Of a stretch of 64,000 bases of DNA, positions 21,601 through 33,617 are shown one piece after another. The stretch's first letter is position 1; the number at the start of each line of letters is the position of its first letter. The stretch comes from Bidens hawaiensis (taxonomy: Eukaryota; Streptophyta; Magnoliopsida; Asterales; Asteraceae). The notes under the pieces were generated by a model. That model made no database searches. It saw only the letters and a program-made list of their open reading frames with translations, and was not told the origin of the DNA. Made by a program: the position numbers and the translations under genes. The DNA is taken from NCBI GenBank assembly GCA_021521415.1, contig JAIQDT010007680.1, positions 33,826 through 97,825 of the forward strand. The letters are read 5' to 3'.

Positions 21601-23973
21601 TACTCATATATAATTTAGTTTCACTCGTGTTTGTCTAATACACAAGTATAAATACAAGAGGGTAATGTATCATCATTCCAAACATTCATGTTAAAACACG
21701 TTTCCTGTATTTATTCTCGTATAACCACTCCCTTAGCGTGCCACTTCTTGTGGTCGATTTTAATATCAACATGGTTGATCTCATTATCAATGTGAGGGTC
21801 ACAATTTCCTTATTTACCATGATCATGATCTTTATAACGATCATTGTATAATCATTACATTATTATCATAGTTAATCTTTTTATTAGCGTGAGCGTCATA
21901 ACAATTTCTTCAATTACCATGACCACAAACTCTACACAAACATTATATCATCACATTCCCTTCAAGAAATGGATTACTAAACAACGTTCATGGTGTCATC
22001 ATTATAATTTTCTTAGTTACATACATAATCGTAACCTTTAAAGTGATCATTCTATCATCCCATTCACTTCAGGGAATGGATTAGCACCACACAACTTTCA
22101 AAGTGGGTATTTTCTTGGCGGTCGCGTTTCAAACCTTTGATACATATTCAATAATATTGTTACTTCGTGAACATATATGAAGTTTGGCAAATTAAAATTG
22201 TTTTATCCAACATCTTCTTATGGAGAATTTTCTCATCACAATCACATAAATGTTAATTGAGAAGTAATCGTGATTGAGCAATGCTCATTTTACAACCATT
22301 AGTAAGATTTAAGAAGTTAGATAGAATACGTGTCATATTATAAACGGACTTTACATAACTCAGTGTTTATAATCTTTTGATAAGGTTGACAATAATGCAC
22401 AAGTTTGGTCTTTTAGTAGTTTTTAATGAATATCATTTATATAAATATGTCATAGCATTCTCTATATTTAAATTTCTCAACCTTTTTCTATTAAGATATT
22501 CCATGAAAATACTTAATGCATGACATGTGTAAACTAATAACTTAAATATAATGATGACTATGTCTTGTAAATTAAAGGTTTTTAACCATACAATAATTAT
22601 TATAATACTTTAAATGCATAACGACTAACAATAAGTGTTTGTAAGATCAAATAATTCCGAAACACAAAAGCATACAACTTTTCTTTAAATTTCATGTTAT
22701 TGCACTGTGGTAGTCATAATAACATAATTCAAGTAAACAATATAATAGACCAAAAATATAAATTAAACACTTAAACCAATATAATAGCACCACAACAAAT
22801 AATGGTTTATAAATTCATGTTGATAATATCAAACCATAAAAAATGGTTTTAAAAGTCTTAAAACGTCATGAAGTAAATGTCTTACTAATAAACAATATAT
22901 TAAAAATCATTAAAGGCCGATAGATCCAAAAATAATAATAATTCATCTTCATGGTGTAATAAAAATATTCCATGAGAGTTAATTCATAATAATAAATAAT
23001 AATCTAAAAACGACTACCATATTAAAATGATAATATTTATCATTAATATCAAATTAGCAAACTATTTCAGTTTATGTTTCAAACACATTTTAGTAACATA
23101 AATTTATTTAGATTAAGAAAAAAAATTTACTAGTGAATTTACTAGAGTAGCCTTAAGTATTACAATAAGTGGATTAGCCTTACGTATCATAATTAAAACC
23201 TTTGCTAACACTTTGAAATCCATTTTAATCCCCATGAAATTATATGTGCAATAGTGATTTTCATGCGAAAGAGTACTAACTAAAATTATGTATATTTTAT
23301 TTAAAACTAAAACATCAAAGATTATATGTAAAATGGCACAAAATATTTTAAATGATTTAATTTAATAAGAAGGTTAATGGAAACTACCATTTAAATGATT
23401 TGATTACATTAATTAGCACCAACGTATTGTTTTCTTTATGCAAAGCAATCTACCAACGAGCATGTGAAAGATTTTATAGCCCCCAAAATAAAATCCCGAA
23501 TATCAACAATTACCAGGGGCCTTCCAACATCTGTTAGCAATTAATAAACATACAGGGTTTCTTCTGGAAATATTTTTTGAAATTCAATTGATTTAACTCG
23601 TTGCAAGCACCGCCTAGGTTCATCATATTAAAATCCAAAACCAAAAATAACAAATATATAAAGAATTCATCATCTATTTTATATTAGATCTAGGGTTAAA
23701 ATATTTGATCCCTATTTATTTATATTCGGTTATATTAAAGTAGTAAATATAAATCTCAATTTCACCTAAAATCATAGGACTTACAATATGGATCTTGTAT
23801 GAGTATCAAAACAAGAATAATGAATTATAAATCTCAGCATAACCTAAAGTTGAGCATAACCTAAAGTTGTGTGAATTACGAAATAGATTATATTTGAGAG
23901 AAAGAAGACGTAATAAACTTAATTACCTTATGATTATATCACCCAACTCTGAAAGCAATTCGTGCTGATAACG
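18635..23973 (-). pseudogene. Decayed internal region of element I
   Basis: Between the purine tract and the primer-binding site, 5.3 kb are present, the size of a copia internal region. No frame longer than about 140 codons remains, and none gave a recognisable copia domain by eye. Short plus-strand ORFs such as 19527-19946 and 20395-20661 look like chance frames. The structure is clear but the protein content has been lost. Confidence 0.6.
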
Positions 23974-24751
23974 TGTTATAAAACAACGACTTATTAACAT
24001 TATCGAAAATGCATATAATCATGGAACAAAGGGAAAATGAGAAGTTTCATTGAGAGGTGTGTATATTACCAAATACAAGAGCCACTATATATAGGGCTAG
24101 AACATTAATACAACATACTTAAGGATGTAAGTTATGTATGTTGAAAGTCACTACATTATGGTTCATTCATAACACTGCTATGGTTTTTTTTTATGTAATA
24201 CTAGTTTGAGGCCCGTGTATTACACGGGTAATTGTTGAAAAGTTTAAACTTTAACCATTAAATAAAATATATTCAACAAATTGATCATATATTGTTAATA
24301 CAATTACTATTAACATTAAAATTTAGATAACTAATATTACACAAATATGTTTCAAATAAGTAAAAACTTCCTTTTACACTACATTTGTGATTGTATTTGT
24401 AGATATACATTGTTTATCAAAAATCATAATTTTTAGTCCATGTCTGCTTGTAATTCTTACTAAGGTAACATATAGGTCTGCTTATAACTTTTGATATATC
24501 CACATATAGCTGTCTGTGTGACAAAAAAAGGTTCTCTAAATACATACAAACTCTAGATAAATGACAATATATCCATGAAATTAATAAAAAAATATATTCA
24601 TACACATAAAATATCATAGCTTTTAATCAATTAATATGATGTTATTTGAGAAAATCTGCTCATGTTTATAAAAAAAAACATGATTAACCCAAAAATCATA
24701 TTACCTACACTTTGATGTTATAATCATCATTAGAATCTTTAAAATTTGAAA

Positions 24752-24828
24752 TTAATTGATCATGATAAATTTGTTGTCATTAATATTAATTGATCATGAT
24801 AAATTTGTTGTCATTAATATTCTGTTTA
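24752..24828. repeat. 38-bp tandem duplication
   Basis: Two adjacent copies of a unit containing AATTGATCATGATAAATTTG and TTGTCATTAATATT lie inside the Helitron. Confidence 0.85.
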
Positions 24829-25691
24829 TAAAATGAAAGTAGTGATTCTTATATATAATAGTTGGACGTAGGACTGTCACTTTTACATGTAACCTAAAAC
24901 CCAACCCCAGAAAACCTGTACCCAAATCCAAACTAACCCGACCCGAGAAACTCGAACCCGAGAAAATACTAACCCGAACATGAATCGAAGCAATTCGGGT
25001 TGGTTCTTGGTTCAGAATTCTAAGTTTCGGGTCAACAAAAATAAACTGTTAGTTTTTAAATCGTATATATTTTTAGGTATTAAAAACCAAGCCTTAGTCG
25101 TTGGCGTTATCAGGATTTAGTCTAAGTCGATTGTTCTCGTTCCACATATAATGAATCGTTGTTTATTGTTATTATTTTGAATATAAACCATAATAAGCAC
25201 TTTAATTATGTACTAATTAACATGTAAAACTAACATAACCTCGATTCGTTGTATTTGAATAAAAATAAAAATAATAAGTTAACATAATATAAGAATTGTG
25301 TAAATAACTGATGAAAACGATATTCTATGTTTCAATATCCTTAATGATTTTTGGAAAACGAAAATAATGGAATGGGATTGAAACAAATTTTTTGGTTTAA
25401 AATATCAAATGCTTTTAATTAGGTAATTTATCTTACAAGGCATATTAAATAAAATATATTTGAATGTATAGAAAAAGTATAAATCAAGTCATAAAAAATA
25501 TGTTTCTGAAACATTTTGGTCTGAGTTATGAAATAAAATATTGAAAACTAAATATTGATCTTCTTATTGCTAAAACCATTTATACTACAAAAAAAGTCAT
25601 ATAAATAGATGACAGATAGTTCATAGAATAAATCGTTATACATATTGATTATAATTATACTACTCAACTTCAATGATTTAATGCTAAACTT

Positions 25692-25731
<40 letters not shown>

Positions 25732-26055
25732 TATACAAAATGTTTGCAGAAAATTAAGAAAAATAAATATTTCATGAGTTCAAATGCATATGAGAAAATT
25801 TTAAATCCAAATTTGAAACCAATCTTATATAAAAAAATTATGTACTACTGTTTGAATCCCTGCTTAAAAACAATTTGTAGTTTATCATACAAATCCAAAT
25901 TTTTCGATAATAATGCACCTCTATTTTTATTTTTTTAATTTGCAATTACTTGTGACTTTCAAATTTTTTTCTAACATGTCTACAACTTCAATTTTGATAC
26001 TTTTCCTTATTTCACCAGTAATGTTAATGAATGAATCAGTTAGTAATTACATTTA

Positions 26056-26508
26056 GGGGTGTTTGGCCTAGCTTTTTTAACAAAGCTTATAGCTTTTTTT
26101 TTACAAAATAAATATAACTTAGTGTTTGGTTTAGCTTTTTTTACAAAATAAATATAACTTAGTGTTTGGTTTAGCTTTTTAAGCTTATGCTTATAAGCTT
26201 ATATAAGCTCATTTGTAGAAACTTATGTGAATATGGTTTTTTAGCTTATTTAAAAAAGCTTATTTGTGTAAGGTTGTAAGTTACTTATTTGTCCTCAAAA
26301 GATGATTGATTAGTAATTATTGAAGCAACTTATTACTCTAACAAATTAAAGAACGGTGAATTTAATAACTTATTTACACATTATTAACTTGTAGAATATA
26401 AGCTAATCCAAACACTTAAAAATAGCTTATCAAATAATAGAAAATAAGCTATAAGCTACTTTAAAATATAAGCATGAGCAAAAAAAAAAAAGCTAGGCCA
26501 AACACCCC
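26056..26508. mobile_element. hAT-type MITE with GGGGTGTTTGG termini
   Basis: The left end GGGGTGTTTGGCCTAGCTTT is complemented by the right end AAAGCTAGGCCAAACACCCC. The interior has a 42-bp direct duplication (AAAATAAATATAACTTAGTG) and palindromes of AAGCTTATAAGCTT type. The GGGTGTTTGG terminus is widespread among plant hAT-like MITEs. The element sits inside the Helitron. An 8-bp target duplication was not evident. Confidence 0.8.
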
Positions 26509-26907
26509 CTTAATAAACATAAACTTGAATTCATATATTGAAATGATTTAAAAGATAAGGACCATATATTATAAATTTATTGAAAAAAAGGTGAAGAGGG
26601 CTATAAGCTTGACAAGTGGCAAAAGTTGTAGTCTTTTATTAGAATAGATAGATATTAAAAATGTCGACTGTGATGATGGAGACATAAATCTTTGAAGCAA
26701 TTGACTAAGTGAAAATAATATAAACGATAAAAATAATTGAATGCTCAAAAATAAAAAGAACAATAACTTCAAGAATTAATAAAACCCTATGGACAAATAT
26801 ACCCTTGCGTGGTGTGGTGCGTTATTGACACATGTCATTATCATGTTACTTCCTATACTTTTTACAAAACTTCATTCTTTTTATTATAACCCTCCTCCTC
26901 TCTCTCT

Positions 26908-26952
<45 letters not shown>

Positions 26953-27281
26953 CAAATTTTGTTTAAATTTAAAGATAAGAAAACCAAAATTGATGAGATT
27001 TTTGAAATTTCAACTTTTATGATATATCTTAACTTTTTTAAACTAATTTAAAGTTCTTTCCTTAAGAGTATCTTTACTTTCGGTATACTTAAAAAAAATG
27101 AACTTGAATTTTAAATATAGGAATGTAGTTAAAATTATGAAAAAAAAATGTTAGGTAATCTGAATAAAAATTATAAATATATGTTTTTATTGGGTTAATA
27201 ATGGGTTTTATAACATGTCCGATTAAATTTAGTAACCGGAACTAGAGATCTAGCGGAAGAGTGTCACAAGCTCTAATACCA

Positions 27282-27672
27282 TGTCACAAAACAATAATCT
27301 TCTTTATTGAACCGATCAACTAATGAGAAATACAATACCGATCTTCAATAACATGAAATTGAAGATCAAACACACAGTGATCAAGATACACAATCAAACG
27401 AAGATAACAAGCATCATTGTGATGATTGTAAACAAAAACGTTTCAAGAACTTGAATAAAATTACAAACCTACCTAACCCTAGAACATAACAAAAGTCGAA
27501 ACGAGATTTGAAATGTGAAAAATATTTTGAATGACAAATCGACTAACGTTCTATGCGTACTATATAACATAACCACTTTTGGATCCACACTACAGCCAAG
27601 CCGATTCTTAAATCCATGTTCACAACTTGTCGACACTGATCTAGCCATTTATATTATATATACTTCACAACA
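27282..27672 (-). repeat. Copia-like LTR remnant with primer-binding site
   Basis: On the minus strand the sequence begins TGTTGTGAAG at 27672 and ends TTTTGTGACA at 27282, followed by TGGTATTAGAGC, a one-base variant of the usual primer-binding site (27270-27281). The sequence left of it carries no recognisable gag. No second LTR was found, so this is a truncated element. Confidence 0.55.
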
Positions 27673-28309
27673 ACAAATTTAAAACAAGTTAGTATCATTG
27701 AATTGCATAACCACTAATACTTTTAACACTTCTGCAATTACCTAACTGTGTTTTTTATTTCGGTGTTGGTAAACAGAGAGACCAGAAAATCTTTTAGTCA
27801 ATATTGGATAATTTTTTGAAGCTTGAAGAATTAAAATTATGTTGAATTGCTCTTGGTTTATGACCTTTTTGAAAGAATTAAAAGCCACTTCCTTTAATCG
27901 TGTCCTAACATAATCTCGTCCTTGTCTACGATCCATTTGACCCAAGCGCGTTGTTTGATATCTATTGAAATGTCAAATTGTAACATTTCAGGTTTTCGTT
28001 TTTTTGTATTGTAGCCTTTACACGACCCGTATCAATAAAACATCGAATTTATTAGTCTATTTATTTCAATTAATTATTAGTATTTGAGTATTATATTATA
28101 AATTTACAAATAACTATGTGGATGTAGCACAAATAGCCCCTAACTAAAATTTTACCTATTTATTGTAAGGCGCCAATCCCGTTGTCCTACTTTGGCGTTG
28201 GATTTACTTATAAACACAGTTCTAAATATCAGAGTTAATTAAAACTTTTCGCGGAATAGATAATGTCAACCATTCACTACATAAGCCTTAAAATTTAAAC
28301 AATATTAAA

Positions 28310-28800
28310 CATGTCTTTAAGGTCCACTGTCTATACCTATACTCAAGGTCATGAACACGTACAAGGTCCGCAGTCCTTACCTGTGTTCACCATTCATGGT
28401 ACGTACAAGGTCCGTGGTCATTCCCTATACCATCATGCATTAACAACACGTATAAGGTCCACCATCCTTCCTTATGTTGTCACCTATATCATAGCACGTA
28501 CGAGGTCCGCAGTCCTCCCCTATGCTACCACATTACATTTACAACACGTATAAGGTTCACAATCCTTTCCTATGCTGACACCTATATCATAGCACGTACG
28601 AGGTCCACAGTCCTCCCCTATGCCACCGCATTACATTTTCTGCATGTATAAGGTCCGCAGTCCTTTCCTATGCTGACACCTATCTACAATACATATAAGG
28701 TCCATAGTCCTTATCTGCGTTGGCATCTATCATATATAACACGTATAAGGTCCATAGTCCTTAACTACGCTATCACATGCCACGTCTATGTCCAACAAAA
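28310..28800 (-). repeat. Imperfect minisatellite in element G
   Basis: About nine to ten diverged copies of a unit near 45-60 bp occur, each with ACGTA(C/T)(A/G)AGGTCC and AGTCCTT. It lies at the same place in the LTR as the minisatellites of elements A, B and E. Confidence 0.75.
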
Positions 28801-29389
28801 GTTAGAGGGATTTGCCATCCTAACTTACTATGTCAGACGTAGAGCCAACATACCGTACATACACCTGCTTACACGTACCACATATACAATAAATTTATAT
28901 AACGTACCAGCGTAAATAAAGCAATTTACATCATAACACACGGACACACTAGGCATCCTTCACCTTAATCTTCTAACAATCACCTTCCTTGGTTATACGT
29001 GCAATATTCGAAGATCGTTCACGCACCGACAAGCATTCATTCATAACCTCAATATAATTATCACGTAAATCATCTATGACATACACTTACCGCTTAAGGT
29101 AAGTGTATTAACATTTCACATTGTGTACGCACACAACCCCGAAAACATAACAAGGAAATAGGGCTAGAAACTCACCCGCGTCCTGCTTCCGATGACGGTT
29201 ATGTCCTTCATTTGCAACGTACGCCTGGCTGTGTAATAAGGCACATTAATCAATTACTTCTGCTATAGTTCGTTTACTTCACTGGCCTTCTTTCTAGGTC
29301 TTTCTTATTTTAAACATTACCTTACATTATTAAGCGGTTCCACGTTCTTAGCGTATATACCGTATAAGCCTATGCTCTTTGTTTACATA

Positions 29390-30170
29390 TGTATGCGTCA
29401 TACATGCATATGTGTCATACATGCACTTGCATGGATATACGCCATACATACATACACTTGTTCATACATATACATTATATACATATACACATGCACGACA
29501 TTCATACACGACATACTCGACATACATTCTTACATATATGGCATACACATACACATCATACATATATATATATATACATCATACACATACACGTCATACA
29601 TATATACAGATACAACATACATATATACATGTCATACATATATACATGTATAACATACATATACATGTCATACATATATACATATACAACATACATATAT
29701 ACATAAATAACATACATATATACATGTCATACATATATACATATATATACATAAATAACATACATATATACATGTCATACATATATACATATACACCATA
29801 CACATACACGGTATACATACATACATACATACATACATACATACATACATACATACATACATACATACATACATACATACATACACATTATATACATACA
29901 TACATACACACTATATATATACGTATACGATATACATACATATGCGTCTTACATACAAACACGATGTACATACATACACGCCGTATATACTCATACATAC
30001 ACGCCATCATACATACACGCTGTATACATATACGGCTTACATTCATACATACACGCTGTATACATATACGGCTTACATTCATACATACACGTTGTATACA
30101 TATACGGATTACATCTACGTATGTGCTGTATACATACTTATACGGCCATACATACTTATACGGCCTATAC
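29390..30170. repeat. CATACATATACAT microsatellite expansion
   Basis: Nearly 800 bp of ATAC- and ATATAC-type repeat, including about 17 uninterrupted ATAC units at 29815-29884, occupy the leader part of LTR G. It creates long false ORFs on both strands rich in Tyr, Ile, His and Thr or in Met, Tyr and Cys. Confidence 0.92.
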
Positions 30171-30687
30171 TTATACGCCCGTATAAGTGCAGGTCAGCCT
30201 TCTTTTTCGCGTTTTTTGGGTTTTTCTTCGATTCCGGCGTTATCATTCGTCGTTAACCACCATGGTTGGCCGGATTTTGATTGTTTATAACCCAGGTAGC
30301 TTCGGGGTGTCCAAATCCAAGCTAAGGTGGCCCTTAAGCTCGTTTTTGGTTGATTAAACACCCGAATAAAGCAAGATCCAAATTCAAACGGCTCATTCGG
30401 CATCTCGGGGCTGCGGTGTCAGATTCTAAATGGTTGGGTCAGCTAAGATAAATGATTTCTTACCTTCGGTTGGTCTTGGATCATTGAATAGAATAGTGTA
30501 GAGAGTGTTTGGCTTAAGTGTGTGTTTTCGATGGTGTAGTCTAAGGTGTAGAATGATGGAGATGGAAATGATTTAGGGTTTAAGGGGGTATTTATACTCC
30601 CAAAGCCCATGGACCTTAGACCCATATTCATCTTAAGTCCATAATTAAATCCATCTATCATAGCCCACCATCCTTTTATCTTTATTA

Positions 30688-30693
30688 TAATTA

Positions 30694-30740
<47 letters not shown>
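30688..30740. repeat. ATT trinucleotide microsatellite
   Basis: About 16 ATT units lie close to the 5' end of LTR G, upstream of its TATA motif. Confidence 0.9.
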
Positions 30741-30741
<1 letters not shown>

Positions 30742-31070
30742 TGGAAATTTCCGAATGTTACATTTTTGCACACAAACCCATTGTTTAGGGATCAAGATGC
30801 AATTAAATTAAAACCCTTTTCCCTCCACCCCATCATCATCACTATTGGCGCAACCCCCCCCCCCCCACCTTGCTTGTTCCTCATATCTCAAATTAATCAA
30901 GGAATTTGACATCTCCAAATCATTCCTTACTTTAATCCACCGACTATCTAATTGTAGAAAATATTAACGTTTTGACAGCTAATTTGAACCATACCAAAAC
31001 ACTGCTTAACTGGACCTAAAACGCTATATAAACAAAATAAAAATGCTATTAAATAATACAACACCATCTC

Positions 31071-32647
31071 TGTAACACCACGGGACTTCACCCTAATACA
31101 ATTTTGATATACGAAGCCATCAACATTTGTTTTTGAGTTCGGGTCAGGGCCGCAACTTATAGTTTATCGTTCTCTAGCTATTTGGCCTCCTAAGAGGTAA
31201 TTGTTATGTGCTTTGAGGTCGTTTTTAACTGGTAATCGTTAACCCCTTATCAATTATAATCAACATCAATCAATTGGAACCATATTGATTTTAGGGTTTA
31301 GTTGAATTTGGGAATAAAGTCTAACTCTGATTAAGTATTTTAAAGATCATTATCATTCACAAGTAAAGCACTTGCCTGATGGCTGGTGCGTGTTTGCTTA
31401 AAACACTTAGAACGGGCCAGGTGTGGGTTCGAATCCCCTGGACCCTGTTTTGAGTTTTTATTTTTTTTAAATTTCTTTTTTTCATTTGCTTGTTAACATA
31501 ACTTTAGTTTTGATTAACCGAACCGATACCCTTTGTTCAAAACAAATGCTCGGTTACCTTTCTCATATTATATATGTATATCATATTACATAATGTTTAT
31601 TCTTAATTATTTGTAAAACTAACATAAGTTTTAACAATAATAATAATAATCATAAAAAAAGTAATAGTGTAAACCTTAAAAGGCTTCAAAATTCTTTTAA
31701 ACCGATTTGTAACCGTTATGTCATGTCATATCATTTTATTGTGTATACGCTCTAGTTTATACTATTTATTTATGATAATTAAACTAATGATATTTTAGTT
31801 AAAAATTCTACTTTAAGCCCAATCGAATCCTGAATTCATTGTAAGTCCTGTTAATATTTCATTATAATTAATTAATATTATATGTAAACAACTAGGTACT
31901 CTTGTCGGCGTATCCCGATGAGCTCAGCCACATTTAACTTAATTTTTATCGTCGTCTCATACTCACATATCTTACTATATAATGTGAGTAATCGCAACCC
32001 TCATTTATACCGTTTTTAAATTTTTGGGTCCGTTATGCGTTCACAATTTAAATGAATTTATTTTAGTTACTACAATTCGACTATTTGCGTCTATATGCAA
32101 TTGCTCAATTAATGATATGTGCGAACGTGACTGTCTTTATTTTTGAATTATGGTTGGTGTTATCTAATCCTCATCATCATCCTCATCCTCATTAGTATAA
32201 TCATACGTCGCGGAGTAACTCGACCCGTTTGGGACGAGAGAAATGGCCCTCTTTATTATTATTGTTATGCTAGTTGTAGTGATTCATGTTTATCGCAAGG
32301 AATTGTCATTTTCAATATTATTATATACAAAAATTGTGATTACTTGCTCAACTTTATGTTGACAAACCTATATATTTTCACGCATGACGCAGATAGCTAT
32401 TTGGGATGAAGAAAGAAGTTAAAGAATAGATTGATACCTTAGGTTGCATGATAAGTGAAAAATAATTTTTTACTTTTAAGTTTTTGATTGTAATGTTATT
32501 TTCTTTTGAGACAATGTTTGTGCTTTGCATATTTGATATATGAAATGAATAATTTAGATATTACACGTGTAATTACTTTAGTGTCTTTTGAGTTATGATA
32601 CAATATTGTCGAACCCCAAAATGTTCCGGCTAGGTTGGGGTGTGATA
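31071..32647 (+). repeat. Element C 5' LTR (decayed gypsy)
   Basis: The sequence begins TGTAACACCACGGG and ends TTGGGGTGTGATA, followed by the primer-binding-like TTAGTATCAGAGCC. Near 31384-31445 it contains a Pol III B-box-like GGTTCGAATCCCC. GTGAGTAATCGCAACC (31984) is a mutated version of the donor module found in the other LTRs. The start is inferred from the terminal dinucleotide and the partial inverted repeat. Confidence 0.6.
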
Positions 32648-33617
32648 GCTTAGTATCAGAGCCGAATGCTATAAGATAGGTGGTTAGACGTAACGACCAA
32701 GTAGCATGCTTAGGCTCCCTATACGTGCACCATACTTATTTAAATTTTTGTACATAGCATATTTAAATTGTTTATCATATACAATTGTACACAAAGCACA
32801 CACTTATTCCGAGGCTATGCCTCAATCTTAAAATTATTTTCAAAACTTTAAGACGATTTTTAATCGGGAATTTCCTTAAGAAATTCCACATTTTTATTCC
32901 CCTTTCCTTGAGGATGATTCATGTGACGGATATGTAGTAACTGTAGGGGAACACACTTGCTCACCGAACCTGTGACACCAAGGCTTGTGAGCCTAAGGAA
33001 GTGCAATGGGCATACATCTCAATCAACCACGAGACCCGGTTGCCATTCTGGAGGGTTTGGTGAGGGCGTGAAACATATTAAGGCCAAATTATATCACACC
33101 AAACGTTCACAAATCTACCACCCTCATTGTATTAAACGTGGCCATGTGACGATCACACCCTAAATTTATAACCGAATTCACGGTAGTTCGTGGGTAAACT
33201 CAGTTTTTCCGTATTGTGTTTTAGTTGAATAAATGGGTGATGTAAATACGGGGTGGTTCCCGAATTACTTCAACCGTCTACCTCAACACCCCCCAATTCG
33301 ATTTTTATTGATTTTGTTTATTTGGTGTTCGCTATTTTTCATTTTGTTGGAAGGACCATGGTGGTTCATGAAGCTCTAACCAACAAATGAACCCATATAT
33401 CGCATTTTATGTAATGTTGTTATTATTATTAATATTATTATTTTTTCCTCATAATGTTAAAGATGATAAAACTTTATCAACTAATGAAAATTCTCAACCT
33501 CAACCACAATTTCAACCTCAAATTGCTAATAAAATTCATAACCATCAATTTACGCAAACTCTATGTTTACAACAGTTACCCGAGTCTCATAAAATTTTTC
33601 ACATTTTATACTTGTAG
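32648..33617 (+). other. Element C primer-binding site and leader
   Basis: TTAGTATCAGAGCCGAATG (32650-32668) is one base off the usual primer-binding site. The leader includes the phrase CCGAGGCTATGCCTC (32809-32823) with counterparts in element D at 48690-48830. No ORF is evident until gag near 33618. Confidence 0.65.

Larger units (their letters stand above)
16657..24174 (-). mobile_element. Element I: decayed copia-like LTR retrotransposon
   Basis: The right LTR (23974-24174) and left LTR (16657-16794 plus 18547-18634, split by element H) share TGTTATAAAACAACG at one end and CATTCATAACA at the other. On the minus strand the purine tract CAAGGGGGAG abuts the left LTR (18635-18644). Just upstream, 18672-18745 holds the familiar copia 3' text whose plus-strand reading includes GCCTCATTAAAAACCTTGC. 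The primer-binding site is the unusual CGTTATCAGCACG type at 23961-23973. The flanks CTTCT and CTGCT look like a mutated target duplication. The right LTR lacks a 23-bp piece near 24037 that is present in the left LTR. Confidence 0.8.
24201..26652 (-). mobile_element. Non-autonomous Helitron
   Basis: On the minus strand the element ends CTAG (24201-24204) followed by host T, preceded by a hairpin with a 7-bp stem (ACACGGG and CCCGTGT around a 3-base loop, 24212-24228). That is the classical Helitron 3' terminus. The proposed 5' end is A|TCTATCTATTCTAATAAAAG at 26633-26652. The end could instead be 26648. No Rep-helicase ORF is inside, so it would depend on an autonomous relative. Confidence 0.6.
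28164..30762 (-). mobile_element. Element G: solo gypsy LTR, about 2.6 kb
   Basis: On the minus strand it begins TGTAACATTCGG and ends TTGGCGCCTTACA. Its end (28190-28250) is closely related to the matching part of element A LTR, including TTCTAAATATCAGAGTTAAT. It keeps a TATA-like GAGTATAAATACC (30588-30600), a donor-like GGGTGAGT (29170-29177), the TTTTCGGGG box (about 29138) and a minisatellite. No internal region or second LTR is present. The flanks TTTAT and TTTTT may be a decayed target duplication. Confidence 0.75.

Noticed and set aside
29379..30290. A 303-codon ORF and several shorter overlapping ones rich in Tyr, His, Ile and Thr
   Set aside because: They are readings of the ATAC/ATATAC microsatellite. 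Open frames appear on both strands because the repeat lacks stops in several frames.
30443..30742. A 99-codon minus-strand ORF starting with poly-Asn
   Set aside because: The Asn run comes from the ATT microsatellite in LTR G.
31384..31450. A functional tRNA gene
   Set aside because: The B-box-like motif is present, but no A box at proper spacing and no cloverleaf could be drawn by eye.
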